Of a stretch of DNA of 64,000 nt, positions 23,393 to 30,748 are shown one piece after another. Location: the NCBI GenBank assembly GCA_965204415.1, contig CBDBEL010000002.1:62001-126000 (forward strand), read 5' to 3'. Within the stretch, counting starts at the first letter, position 1. Each line of letters opens with the position of its first letter. The position numbers and the translations under genes were made by a program. The notes beneath the pieces are model-generated. The model did no database searches. It had not been told where the DNA came from and was given only the letters and a program-made list of their open reading frames with translations. The stretch is from Aldehydirespirator sp965204415 (lineage in GTDB: Bacteria > Actinomycetota > Acidimicrobiia > Acidimicrobiales > Aldehydirespiratoraceae).

Positions 23393-23989
23393 GTGTCTGT
23401 GGCATCCGCGATCCACACGTCGGCCGCGCTGCTGCTGGTGGTGGCCGGCGCGGCCAAACTGATCCGTCCCGCGGGCGGTTTCGCGGGACTTGTCGGGTGG
23501 AGGATCCGGCCCGTCGCGGTGCGCCTCATCGGAGCGGTGGAGGCTGCGGCGGGGACGGCCGCCCTGCTTGCCGGCGGCCCGGCAGCATGGATTGTGGGCG
23601 TTCTGTACGCCGCGTTCGCGCTGGTCGTGTTGCGAGCGGTCGTCGCGGGCGCCGAGTCCTGCGGGTGCTTCGGCCGCCTCGACGCCCCGCCGTCGCTGAT
23701 CCATGTCGCCGGCAACCTGATGCTGGCGGCCATGTCGTTCACGGCCGCCGGCGCGGCTTTGCCGCCGCTCTCCGCGGTCGTGCAGGCGGTGGGGGCGAGC
23801 CCCGCAACCGGTGTCGCGCTGGCCGCGGTGATCGCATTGCTGGCCGGGCTCGTCCTGGTGTCGTTCACGGCCCTTCCCGAGGCGCTCGCGGCCCGGTCGT
23901 CCCGCTACGGCGGAGCGGGCCTGTTCCGCGCCCTGCCGCCGCCGGCCACCACCGGGGCGGCGCCTCGCAACGGCAGAGGAAGGCTGTGA
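23393..23989 (+). CDS. MauE/DoxX-like redox membrane protein
   Basis: A 198-residue protein with about four to five hydrophobic helices. After the third helix comes the motif ESCGCFGR (Cys90, Cys92), the CGCFG signature of MauE-type proteins, which are related to DoxX and VKOR-like membrane redox partners and are needed for disulfide formation in methylamine dehydrogenase. GTG 23393 is chosen from the leaderless promoter. The stop overlaps the next start (GTGA). It probably passes oxidising equivalents across the membrane for the cysteine-rich exported protein encoded next. Confidence 0.85.
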   Translation: MSVASAIHTSAALLLVVAGAAKLIRPAGGFAGLVGWRIRPVAVRLIGAVEAAAGTAALLAGGPAAWIVGVLYAAFALVVLRAVVAGAESCGCFGRLDAPPSLIHVAGNLMLAAMSFTAAGAALPPLSAVVQAVGASPATGVALAAVIALLAGLVLVSFTALPEALAARSSRYGGAGLFRALPPPATTGAAPRNGRGRL

Positions 23990-25293
23990 GCCGCAGACTG
24001 GTCGAGCGGGTGTCGCGGGTGGTGGACCGCCGAGCCGGACGCCGCGGCTTCCTGCGCAAGTCGGCCATGGCCGCCACCGCGGTCGCGGTCGCCCCGGTCG
24101 CCTACGCCATCCGACCCACCACAGCCGAAGCGGCCATCATCGTGTGCAAGGGCCACCAGTGCAGTCCCGGCGCCCTGTGCTGCGACGGCTGGAGCGAGTT
24201 CTGCTGCAAGATCACCGGAGAGAACCTCTGCCCGCCGGGAACGATCGTTGCGGGCTGGTGGAAGGCGGACGGCTCGGGATTCTGCGACCTGAACGGCCCC
24301 CGCCCCCGCTACTACCTCGACTGCAACTTCACCTGCGACGAGGGCTGCTGGTGCTCCTCCAGCGGCCTCTGCGCGAGGTCGTGCACGCCGGCGGTGTGCC
24401 AGTGCCACGGCGGCTGTGGCACCCGCAAGTCGGAGTGCCTCATCTTCCGCTACGGCCAGTGCCATCAGGACGTCTGCGTGGGGCCGCTCAAGTGCCGGAT
24501 AGTCACCTGCGTGCCCCCGTGGAAGTGGGATCCGGCGTGCGCGACGTCCCCGGTGCTGACCAGCCCCAGCACTCGCTTCCACGACCGCCCCTGCCTGCAC
24601 GAGGGCTTCACCGACATCCCTCCCCGTGCCTTCTACGCGGAGGCTGTCGAGTGGATGGCCGGCGAGGGGATCGCCGCCGGCTTCACCGACGACCTGTTCG
24701 GTCCCGACGAGCCCGTAACCCGGGCCCAGTTCGCCACGTTCCTGTGGCGCTACCAGGGCGAGCCCGAAGCTGCTTCGGGCGAGGGCTTCTTCGACGTGAG
24801 TGCCCATTCCGCCCACGCGGGGGCGATCTCCTGGATGGTCGAGAACCAGATCACCGCCGGCCGGGCGCCGGGCCGATTCGATCCGTCGAGCAATGTGACC
24901 CGGGCGCAGTCGATCGTGTTCTTGCACCGCTCGGCGGGAGGGCCGCGGAGTGACGCGGGCATCGAGTTCTCCGACGTCGGCGAGGACGCCTGGTTCCGCA
25001 ACGCGCTGGCCTGGGCCATCGAGAAGGACATCGTCTGGTGGACGGACAGTGCGACTTTCGGGGCTTCGTTGCCGGCCAGCCGCGCCGATGTGGCCGTGCT
25101 GCTCCACCGCTATCACCTCCGGACTCCTGACTCGCCGGATTCCTCGGACTCGCCGGACGCCCCGGACTCGCCGGATTCGCCGGACGCCCCGGGTTCGTTG
25201 GACTCGCCGCAGGCTTCGGATTCGCCGGATTCCTCGGACTCGCCCGGCTTGGAGGAGGCCCCCGCGGGTGGCGCCGCGATGGTGGCCCGATGA
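23986..25293 (+). CDS. Tat-exported Cys-rich protein: MADH-light-chain-like domain plus SLH repeats
   Basis: A 435-residue exported protein. A twin-arginine motif RRGFLRK (residues 19-25) precedes a hydrophobic stretch ending near AEAA (residue 50). Residues 54-185 hold 23 cysteines. The stretch from CPPGTIVAGWWKADGSGFC to YYLDC resembles the methylamine dehydrogenase light chain segment (CxPGT...W...C...Y..DCC) where the first tryptophylquinone Trp lies, so Trp91 or Trp92 would correspond to it. I see no clear second Trp partner. Residues about 208-378 are three SLH-type repeats (FTDI, FFDV and FSDV starts) that bind cell-wall polymers. The tail is an S/P/D repeat. It is between MauE- and MauD-like genes. 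A true quinone cofactor is unproven. Confidence 0.75.
   Translation: MSRRLVERVSRVVDRRAGRRGFLRKSAMAATAVAVAPVAYAIRPTTAEAAIIVCKGHQCSPGALCCDGWSEFCCKITGENLCPPGTIVAGWWKADGSGFCDLNGPRPRYYLDCNFTCDEGCWCSSSGLCARSCTPAVCQCHGGCGTRKSECLIFRYGQCHQDVCVGPLKCRIVTCVPPWKWDPACATSPVLTSPSTRFHDRPCLHEGFTDIPPRAFYAEAVEWMAGEGIAAGFTDDLFGPDEPVTRAQFATFLWRYQGEPEAASGEGFFDVSAHSAHAGAISWMVENQITAGRAPGRFDPSSNVTRAQSIVFLHRSAGGPRSDAGIEFSDVGEDAWFRNALAWAIEKDIVWWTDSATFGASLPASRADVAVLLHRYHLRTPDSPDSSDSPDAPDSPDSPDAPGSLDSPQASDSPDSSDSPGLEEAPAGGAAMVAR
25123..25252 (+). repeat. Low-complexity coding repeat (Ser-Pro-Asp tail)
   Basis: A run of six- and nine-base units such as GACTCGCCG and GATTCGCCG encodes SPD, SSD and APD triplets in the last 55 residues of the SLH protein. 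It probably forms an extended acidic spacer at the cell surface. Confidence 0.85.
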
Positions 25294-26186
25294 CGGTGGT
25301 GGTCGTGCTCCTGGCCGTCGCGGTCGGTTTGCTGGCGCTGCTCGTGTTCGGCCTGCTCAGGACGCACGCCGAGATCCTCCGTGCCCTCGGCCGGGCCGGA
25401 ATTCACCTCGACGACAACGCCGTCGTCTCCAACCCGGGAGGGGCCGGCGAGAGGGACGGCGTCGTCGGAGGCGAGCAGGGCGAAGCCCGCGACCTGGTTG
25501 GAACGGTGCCGGCCGGAGGGCCGGTCAAGGTGGCTGTTGCCGGCGTTCCGCACTTCACGCTGCTGGCCTTCCTCTCGTCGGGGTGCCGCACCTGCCAGCG
25601 CTTCTGGGAGACCTTCGCCGAGCCCGACCTGGACCTGCCCGGAGGTGGCACCCGATTGGTGATCGTCGGCCAGGATCCTGCCCACGACTCGGAGTCGGCC
25701 CTGGCCGAGCTCGTTCCAGATGGTGTGAAGGCGGTGCTGTCCTCCGCTGCTTGGGAGGACTACGACGTCCCCGGATCACCGTACTTCGCCCTCATCGATG
25801 GTGCTGGGGGCAGGGTCGTTGGTGCGGGCAGCGCCCTGAGCTGGGAGCAGTTGAGCGACCTGTTGCAGCAAGCGCTGGAAGACGCCGGTATGGCTGACCG
25901 GCCTGCACCGTCGCAGCGACGGCCGGCTCGCCGCCCGGTCCGCAACAGGGCTCAAAGGGCCGACGCGGCGTTGAGGTCGGCCGGGATCGAGCCCGGCCAT
26001 CCGAGCCTCTACCCACCAGGGTCAGAACCCGGCAATCCGAGCCTCTACCCACCAGGGTCCGAGCCCGGCAATCCGAGCCTCTACCCACCAGGGTCAGAAC
26101 CCGGCAATCCGAGGGTCTACCCAGAGGAGTCGGCACCCGATCACCGCAACGGGTCCGACTCTGCCGGCACCCGAGCGGATCGATGA
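25290..26186 (+). CDS. MauD/TlpA-like membrane-anchored thioredoxin with repeat tail
   Basis: A 298-residue protein. One N-terminal membrane helix (residues 2-24) anchors an outward-facing thioredoxin-like domain whose redox motif is SGCRTC (Cys99 and Cys102). The cis-Pro loop is VPGSPYF. MauD-type proteins reduce or isomerise disulfides during maturation of methylamine dehydrogenase light chain, which fits the cysteine-rich protein encoded just upstream. The C-terminal 80 residues are basic and then contain about four 12-residue repeats (PGNPSLYPPGSE). ATG 25290 overlaps the upstream stop (ATGA), and the stop overlaps the next ATG. Confidence 0.85.
   Translation: MTVVVVLLAVAVGLLALLVFGLLRTHAEILRALGRAGIHLDDNAVVSNPGGAGERDGVVGGEQGEARDLVGTVPAGGPVKVAVAGVPHFTLLAFLSSGCRTCQRFWETFAEPDLDLPGGGTRLVIVGQDPAHDSESALAELVPDGVKAVLSSAAWEDYDVPGSPYFALIDGAGGRVVGAGSALSWEQLSDLLQQALEDAGMADRPAPSQRRPARRPVRNRAQRADAALRSAGIEPGHPSLYPPGSEPGNPSLYPPGSEPGNPSLYPPGSEPGNPRVYPEESAPDHRNGSDSAGTRADR
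25992..26135 (+). repeat. 36-bp tandem repeat, about four units, in coding sequence
   Basis: Units start at 25992, 26028, 26064 and 26100. Each is 36 bases (CCCGGCAATCCGAGCCTCTA then CCCACCAGGGTCAGAA) and encodes PGNPSLYPPGSE. The last unit diverges in its second half. The repeat is in frame, so copy number changes would only alter tail length. Confidence 0.92.
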
Positions 26187-26851
26187 CCCCGGTGCTGGTC
26201 ATCGGGGTCGCGGCGGCGTTGGCTGCGGGGGCGCGGTCGTCCTGGTCGCCTTGAGGGATGTCGATGCTCACGAGCATCAGCCCGCTCGGCGAGCGGGCCC
26301 GGGGCAATCGATGGTCGTTGACGGTGGCGTGGCTGGCGCTTGGCGCCCTCCTGGGTGGAGCTGCCGTCGGGGCGACACTCGGCGCGCTAGGCCAGGCCTT
26401 GGCTGCGGCGCGGGCTGGCGCTGCCGGTCTCGCCGTGCTGGCAGGGGCCTGCGCCGCGGCCGCAGCCTGGGATCTGTCAGGCCGCCGCTTGCCGGGTCGC
26501 CGGCAGGTGAACGAGGACTGGCTCGTCGCGTACCGCTCGTGGGTGTACGGGTCGGGCTTCGGCCTGCAGCTTGGCGCGGCGGTTACGACGGTAGTCAACA
26601 CCGCCCTGGTGCCGCTGTTCATGCTGGCCGCGGTGCTGGCAGGGGACATGACAGCCGGTTTGATGATGGGAGCGGCGTTCGGAGCCGCTCGTGGCGCGAG
26701 CCTTGTGCTGGTCCGCCGGGTTCGAACGACGGGAGACCTTCGCCGGCTGCACCGCCGTCTCGATCACTACGCCGACCGGGCTCGTCGAATCGGGGCTGGG
26801 GTCGCCGCGGCTCTGGCTGGCGTGGCTGCGGCCGGCCTGCTGGCGCTGTGA
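26183..26851 (+). CDS. CcdA-like membrane protein with one in-frame UGA (candidate selenoprotein)
   Basis: ATG 26183 overlaps the MauD-like stop (ATGA) and opens a frame whose codons 2-23 encode one hydrophobic helix ending in WSP. Codon 24 is TGA (26252-26254), after which the same frame continues GMSMLTSISPLGERARG and runs to 26851, about 222 residues in all with five to six membrane helices. The context WSP-x-G reads like the SPC motif of DsbD/CcdA-type transmembrane electron carriers, and I recall actinobacterial homologues with Cys there; this needs checking. If UGA is read as selenocysteine, the whole frame is one redox protein. If not, translation ends and restarts at ATG 26258 or 26264 (GAGGG just upstream). 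RQVNEDWL and YRSWVYGSGFG mark the central loop. Confidence 0.6.
26255..26283 (+). promoter_or_regulatory. Hairpin directly after the in-frame UGA (bSECIS-like)
   Basis: Eight bases after the UGA, GATGCTCACGAGCATC (26263-26278) forms a perfect 6-7 bp stem. GGG (26255-26257) can add outer pairs with CCC (26281-26283) across a small internal loop. Bacterial selenocysteine-insertion hairpins lie in this place. The apical loop CACG lacks the expected early G, and the UGA-to-loop distance of about 15 bases is at the short edge, so the match is imperfect. Confidence 0.4.
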
Positions 26852-26900
26852 CCCGACCGTCCCTCCGCTAGGGACAGACACTGTTGAGTGAGACCCTGAG

Positions 26901-27374
26901 ATGAGCCGGCTCGCCGTACACGGCGTCGGGATCGACGTGCCCTCGGGTTGGGAGGCGGAAATGTCCATCCAGCCCGACCCGGCCTCGCTGGATCCCAGCC
27001 TGGAGCCCGCGGCGGCGCCGCTGGTGGTGCTGCACCTGGCCAACTTCTCCTTGCCGGCCGAGCGGGGCGACTACGGATCCGAGGCGGCCCAGACCATGGA
27101 CCGCAACGGCATCTTCAGCGCACTGGTCGAGTTCGACGGAGCGTCGGCCACGACGCAGCTCTTCGCCGCTGAAGGCGTGCCGACCGAGCTCGATCCCGAT
27201 GACTTCACCCCTGAGCAGCTGAACCTCGCGGCGCCGGGCCAAGCCGGTCTGCAACGGTTCTTTCATGTGGGGGCGCGGGCGTTCTGCCTCTACGCAGTGA
27301 TCGGGTCGTACTCCTTGCGCGGTGTGCTGGTGCCCGAGCTCAACCGTCTCCTCTCGGGCTTGAGCATCGACTGA
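26901..27374 (+). CDS. Hypothetical protein at the end of the redox cassette
   Basis: A 157-residue protein with no signal peptide or membrane helix. It opens with a strand-rich VHGVGIDVPSGWEAEM and contains LVVLHLANFSLPAERGDYGS, SALVEFD, LFAAEGVPTELDPDDF and a closing FCLYAVIGSY. The order VPxGW...H.ANF.LP...GDYG looks like a conserved domain of unknown function. It starts 49 bases after the UGA-containing gene on the same strand, so it may belong to the cassette. It has no cysteine pair suggesting redox work. Confidence 0.7.
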   Translation: MSRLAVHGVGIDVPSGWEAEMSIQPDPASLDPSLEPAAAPLVVLHLANFSLPAERGDYGSEAAQTMDRNGIFSALVEFDGASATTQLFAAEGVPTELDPDDFTPEQLNLAAPGQAGLQRFFHVGARAFCLYAVIGSYSLRGVLVPELNRLLSGLSID

Positions 27375-27389
27375 GAGCGCACCCCTACT

Positions 27390-27411
27390 CCCGCCTACTC
27401 GCTCGGCCTCT
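27390..27411 (-). repeat. Short dispersed-repeat fragment R6
   Basis: On the minus strand the sequence reads AGAGGCCGAGCGAGTAGGCG followed by GG, matching the left end of copies R1 and R2. It overlaps the stop codon of the convergent nitrilase-family gene. Confidence 0.75.
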
Positions 27412-28255
27412 ACAGCGACTCGCCGTCGTGCAGGATGCCGTAGACGTCGGTACGGCGGTCGGCCCGGGGTTGGATGAGCGGGCTGCGGGCCTGGGCCCGC
27501 TTGGCCTCGGACAGGTCGACCTCGACCACCTCGAGCTGCTCGCGGACCGTCGACAGCGGCCCGGCCGCCACGCCGCCGTAGGGGTCGGCCAGGATCGACG
27601 AGCCGAGGCACTCGACGCCGTCGCCGGCCCCGACCTGAGATGAGCAGGCGATGAACACCTGGCTCAGGTTGGCTTGCACGAGCGCTCCCTCGGCGTGAGG
27701 GATCAACTCGCCCTCGGCGTACTGGCGCCGATCGAAACCGCGGACCCAGGCGGTGGGCACGCAGACCAGGTCCGCGCCCCGCAGCGCCAGCACCCGAACC
27801 ACCTCCACGAAGCGCAGGTCGTAGCAGACGCACATGCCGATGACGCCCCACGGCGTCTCGGCGACGGTCAAGCCGATGTCGCCGGGAGCGAAGCAGTGCT
27901 TCTCCACGTCGAAGAGGTGGAGCTTCCGGTAGTGAGCCACGACGCCGTCGGGACCGACCGCCACCGCGGTGTTGTAGATGTCGTCGCCCGATCGTTCGCA
28001 CAACCCGCCCACGATCAGCCCTCCGTGCCGGGCGGCCTCGGCCTGCCACCCGGTGACCGTCGGGCCGTCGAGGGCCTCGGCCAGCGGCGAGAGCGCTTCG
28101 CGGTCGGTGCTGTACCACGGCACCGCCATCTCGGGAAGCACAACGATCTCGGCTCCCTGCTCGAACAGCGAGGCGGCCGCATCGACGCTGGCCTTCCTGT
28201 TGGCCTCGGCAGCAGCGGGACGGCTGAGAATCTGGGCCAGACCGATTCGAGTCAC
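27410..28255 (-). CDS. Carbon-nitrogen hydrolase (nitrilase superfamily)
   Basis: A 281-residue nitrilase-superfamily amidohydrolase. The Glu-Lys-Cys triad is visible: Glu in VVLPEMAVPW (about residue 42), Lys in YRKLHLFDVE (about residue 110), and Cys in GMCVCYDLRF (about residue 145). The superfamily hydrolyses amides, carbamoyl groups or nitriles. The closest style is N-carbamoylputrescine or omega-amidase branches rather than true nitrilases. The stop lies in a repeat fragment. No operon partner is evident, since a tRNA gene lies upstream. Confidence 0.92.
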   Translation of the reverse strand: MTRIGLAQILSRPAAAEANRKASVDAAASLFEQGAEIVVLPEMAVPWYSTDREALSPLAEALDGPTVTGWQAEAARHGGLIVGGLCERSGDDIYNTAVAVGPDGVVAHYRKLHLFDVEKHCFAPGDIGLTVAETPWGVIGMCVCYDLRFVEVVRVLALRGADLVCVPTAWVRGFDRRQYAEGELIPHAEGALVQANLSQVFIACSSQVGAGDGVECLGSSILADPYGGVAAGPLSTVREQLEVVEVDLSEAKRAQARSPLIQPRADRRTDVYGILHDGESL

Positions 28256-28309
28256 TGGATCATGCCCTTCATGGTTGCGACGACCTTCGCGGTGCGGGCT
28301 CGGAACGGG

Positions 28310-28383
28310 TGGAGCTGATCGGACTCGAACCGACGACCCCCTGCTTGCAAAGCAGGTGCTCTAGCCAACTGAGCTACAGCCCC
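28310..28383 (-). tRNA. tRNA-Ala (anticodon TGC)
   Basis: The minus strand folds into a full cloverleaf. The acceptor stem GGGGCTG pairs with CAGCTCC (one G-T), and the D arm contains AGCTCAGTTGGCTAGAGC. The anticodon stem is CCTGC-TTTGCAA-GCAGG with anticodon TGC, and the T arm is GTCGG-TTCGAGT-CCGAT. The 3' CCA is not encoded. Confidence 0.96.
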
Positions 28384-28416
28384 GTGGGGTGTTCAGGGTA
28401 GCGGGACGCCGGGTTC

Positions 28417-29448
28417 TCAGGAGGCGAGGGGGCGGCCGAAGGGCAGCTCGTCCTGCCAGGTGGACAGGAACGACTCGGCGGCGTAGCAGGCGCCCAGGAA
28501 GGGTCCGTCGTCGGAGGCGAGGGCGTCGGCCATCAGGGCCGTGACCGCCTCGGTGATCTCGGCGCGGACCTGGTCGTCGCCGGTGTCGGGGCTGCTCCAA
28601 GCCGCGACGGTCGATCCGGCCAGGGCCACGAAGTCGGGCACCGCGGCCACCCCGCTGCGTCGGCACACCGCCAGCGCCTTGGACGTGAACGCCAGGCGCC
28701 CGCTGGGCACCAGGGCCTGGCACCCGAGACCCTCGGCCACTCCGTGGTTGACCGCTCCCATCTTCGAGCCGGCGAACACGACGTCGGCACCGAGGCCCCA
28801 CAGCGCGCCCGGCTTGCCCAGCCCGTCGTCGCTGCCGGCCAGCGCGCCCAGCGCCTTGCCGGCGTGCTCGCCCCAAGCCTCGGCCAGGGCCGCGGGATCG
28901 AAACCGTCGTCGGCGGCCAGGGAGCCCTCGGCGGTGGCCAGGCCCACAACCCGTGCACCCCTCTGCACCACAGCCTCGGCCAGCGCCGGCCCGCTTGCCG
29001 AGAATCCCTCGATGACGGCGGTGCGGCCATCGAGGCCCACGGTCGCGTCGGCGGCCGCCGCCGCGGACAAGCCGTCGCACGCTGCCGCGAATGCCCCGAG
29101 CCGGTCCGTGGTGCGGGGGTCTTCTACCCGTAGCGGGGCCAGGTCGGCGTCGGCGACGCCCTTGGCCGCGTCGGGCAGGTACGTGCCGTCGGGCACCAGC
29201 GCGGCGGCCTCAGCCACGAACGCGGCCACCGCCTCTGCCCGGGCCGGCGCCTCGGCGCTGATCCCGGCGGAGGCTCCGCCGCGGCGCATCTGCAAGGCCG
29301 CGTAGGTGTAGGTCTGGGAGCGGGCCAGGTCCTTGGCCCCGCCCTGGAGGATCTTGCGGGCCCAGCGCACCGGCCCCGACGCGGCCTCGGACCCGGCGAG
29401 GTCCAGGGCCACGAACGCGTCCACATCGGCGAACTTGTGCAGCCTCAC
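28417..29448 (-). CDS. Divergent Glu/Leu/Phe/Val dehydrogenase-like protein
   Basis: A 343-residue protein resembling the ELFV dehydrogenase family. YTYAALQMRRGGASAGI stands where glutamate dehydrogenases have GGxKGGI, with the Lys replaced by Ser. The middle contains the Rossmann-like TAVIEGFSASGPALAEAVVQRGARVVGLATAEG, and VVFAGSKMGAVNHGVAEGL corresponds to the cofactor-domain end. The catalytic Lys region is therefore altered and the protein is shorter than typical members (about 410). It could be a specialised amino-acid dehydrogenase or a non-enzymatic relative. It lies 13 bases upstream of nothing else on its strand except the tRNA. Confidence 0.65.
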   Translation of the reverse strand: MRLHKFADVDAFVALDLAGSEAASGPVRWARKILQGGAKDLARSQTYTYAALQMRRGGASAGISAEAPARAEAVAAFVAEAAALVPDGTYLPDAAKGVADADLAPLRVEDPRTTDRLGAFAAACDGLSAAAAADATVGLDGRTAVIEGFSASGPALAEAVVQRGARVVGLATAEGSLAADDGFDPAALAEAWGEHAGKALGALAGSDDGLGKPGALWGLGADVVFAGSKMGAVNHGVAEGLGCQALVPSGRLAFTSKALAVCRRSGVAAVPDFVALAGSTVAAWSSPDTGDDQVRAEITEAVTALMADALASDDGPFLGACYAAESFLSTWQDELPFGRPLAS

Positions 29449-29461
29449 GTGCGCTCCGGAG

Positions 29462-30748
29462 TCAGGCCGCGCCGTTGAGGATCCGCACCGGCAGCTCCCG
29501 GGGGCCGCGGATCTGGCCGGTCGACCACCTCACACCCTCGGGGTCGGCCAGCTCGAAGTCCGGGACCCGGGCCATCCACTCCTCCAGCGCCACCGTCAGC
29601 TCCATGCGGGCCAGGTTCGAGCCGAGGCACCGGTGGATGCCCAGCCCGAAGGCCACATGGCGGTTGCGCATGCGGTCGATCACGAACTCGCCGGCCTCCT
29701 CGAAGGCCTCGGGGTCGCGGTTGGCGGCCGGGAACGGCAGCAGAACCCAGTCGTTGGCCCGCATCGAGCGCCCCGCGAACTCGGCGTCCTTGGCCACTAT
29801 CCGGGCCATGGTCACCGGCGCGTAGAAGCGCAGGAACTCCTCCACCGCGAACGGCCGCACCTCAGGGTCCTCCACCCAGCGCCTGCGGTCCTCCGGGTGC
29901 TGGGCCATGTGCCACAGCGAGGCGCCGATGGCCGACCAGGTGGTGTCCACCCCGGCGACGATCAACAGTCCGCAGGTGCCCCGCACATGCTCAGGCTGCA
30001 GGGGTTGGCCCGCGATGGTGGCGTGGGTCATGTGGCTGATCAGATCGTCTCGGGGTTCCTCCGCCCGGGCCGCGATCAGGGTGTCGAGGTAGAAGTCGAT
30101 CGAGTCCTCGTACTCGACGCGAACCTCGGTTCCGGGCTGCTCCATGATCCGGTGGATGAAGATCCGGAACTGGTCGCCGTCGGAGCGGGGCACGCCCAGA
30201 ATGTCGGCGATCACCCGCACCGGGATGTGCTGGGTGTAGCCCAGCGCGGCGTCCACTGTGTCGGTGCGGCCCGCCTCCACGTCGGCCAGCAGGTCGTCGA
30301 GCAGCTCCCGGCAGGTCTCGCGGGTGGCCTCTCGCTTGGCCTCGATGGGCTTGGGCGCGAATGCCGGCAGCAGGAACTCCCGGGCGATGCGATGGAACGG
30401 CGGGTCGCTGGTGATCGGAGGGGCGAACCCCACCGGGGGAGGGATCTCGGGCCGGCCGTCGTGCACCACCACGCCGTTGGAGCTGAACGTGTCGGTGTCC
30501 TTGGCGATGGCGCACACGTCTTCGTGCCGCACCGGCAGCCAGGTGCCGCCGTAGCGCTCACTGCGGGCCACCGGGCACTCCTGGCGCAGCTCGTCCCAGA
30601 TCTCGGGGGCACGGGCCGCATAGCCGGGGTCGACGTGGTCGAAGTCGGTGGTCCAGTCGGCCACCGGCGCCCGGGGCTTGGGACCGACATGGGCGCCGGC
30701 ACCGGGGTCGGTCGCCTCGGTGGTCGAGGTGTTCGTGGTGTAGGTCAT
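29462..30748 (-). CDS. Cytochrome P450
   Basis: A 428-residue soluble bacterial P450. The I-helix motif is AGVDTTWSAIG, the ExxR is EEFLRFY, and the heme-binding loop FGLGIHRCLGSNLARMEL carries the axial Cys. The length and lack of a membrane anchor are typical of class I enzymes that take electrons from a small ferredoxin. The only small ferredoxin in the window is at 48665, in another cluster. ATG 30748 overlaps the sulfatase stop (ATGA), so both are likely co-transcribed, suggesting hydroxylation of a desulfated substrate such as a sterol or phenolic compound. Confidence 0.95.
   Translation of the reverse strand: MTYTTNTSTTEATDPGAGAHVGPKPRAPVADWTTDFDHVDPGYAARAPEIWDELRQECPVARSERYGGTWLPVRHEDVCAIAKDTDTFSSNGVVVHDGRPEIPPPVGFAPPITSDPPFHRIAREFLLPAFAPKPIEAKREATRETCRELLDDLLADVEAGRTDTVDAALGYTQHIPVRVIADILGVPRSDGDQFRIFIHRIMEQPGTEVRVEYEDSIDFYLDTLIAARAEEPRDDLISHMTHATIAGQPLQPEHVRGTCGLLIVAGVDTTWSAIGASLWHMAQHPEDRRRWVEDPEVRPFAVEEFLRFYAPVTMARIVAKDAEFAGRSMRANDWVLLPFPAANRDPEAFEEAGEFVIDRMRNRHVAFGLGIHRCLGSNLARMELTVALEEWMARVPDFELADPEGVRWSTGQIRGPRELPVRILNGAA

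Noticed and set aside
23354..23989. An upstream start for the MauE-like gene
   Set aside because: Codons before GTG 23393 lie across the minus-10 box and are not membrane-like. The leaderless promoter fits GTG 23393.
26870..26886. GACAGACACTGTTGA as another FadR-type operator
   Set aside because: It lacks the GTCAGAC core and is not in a divergent promoter region.
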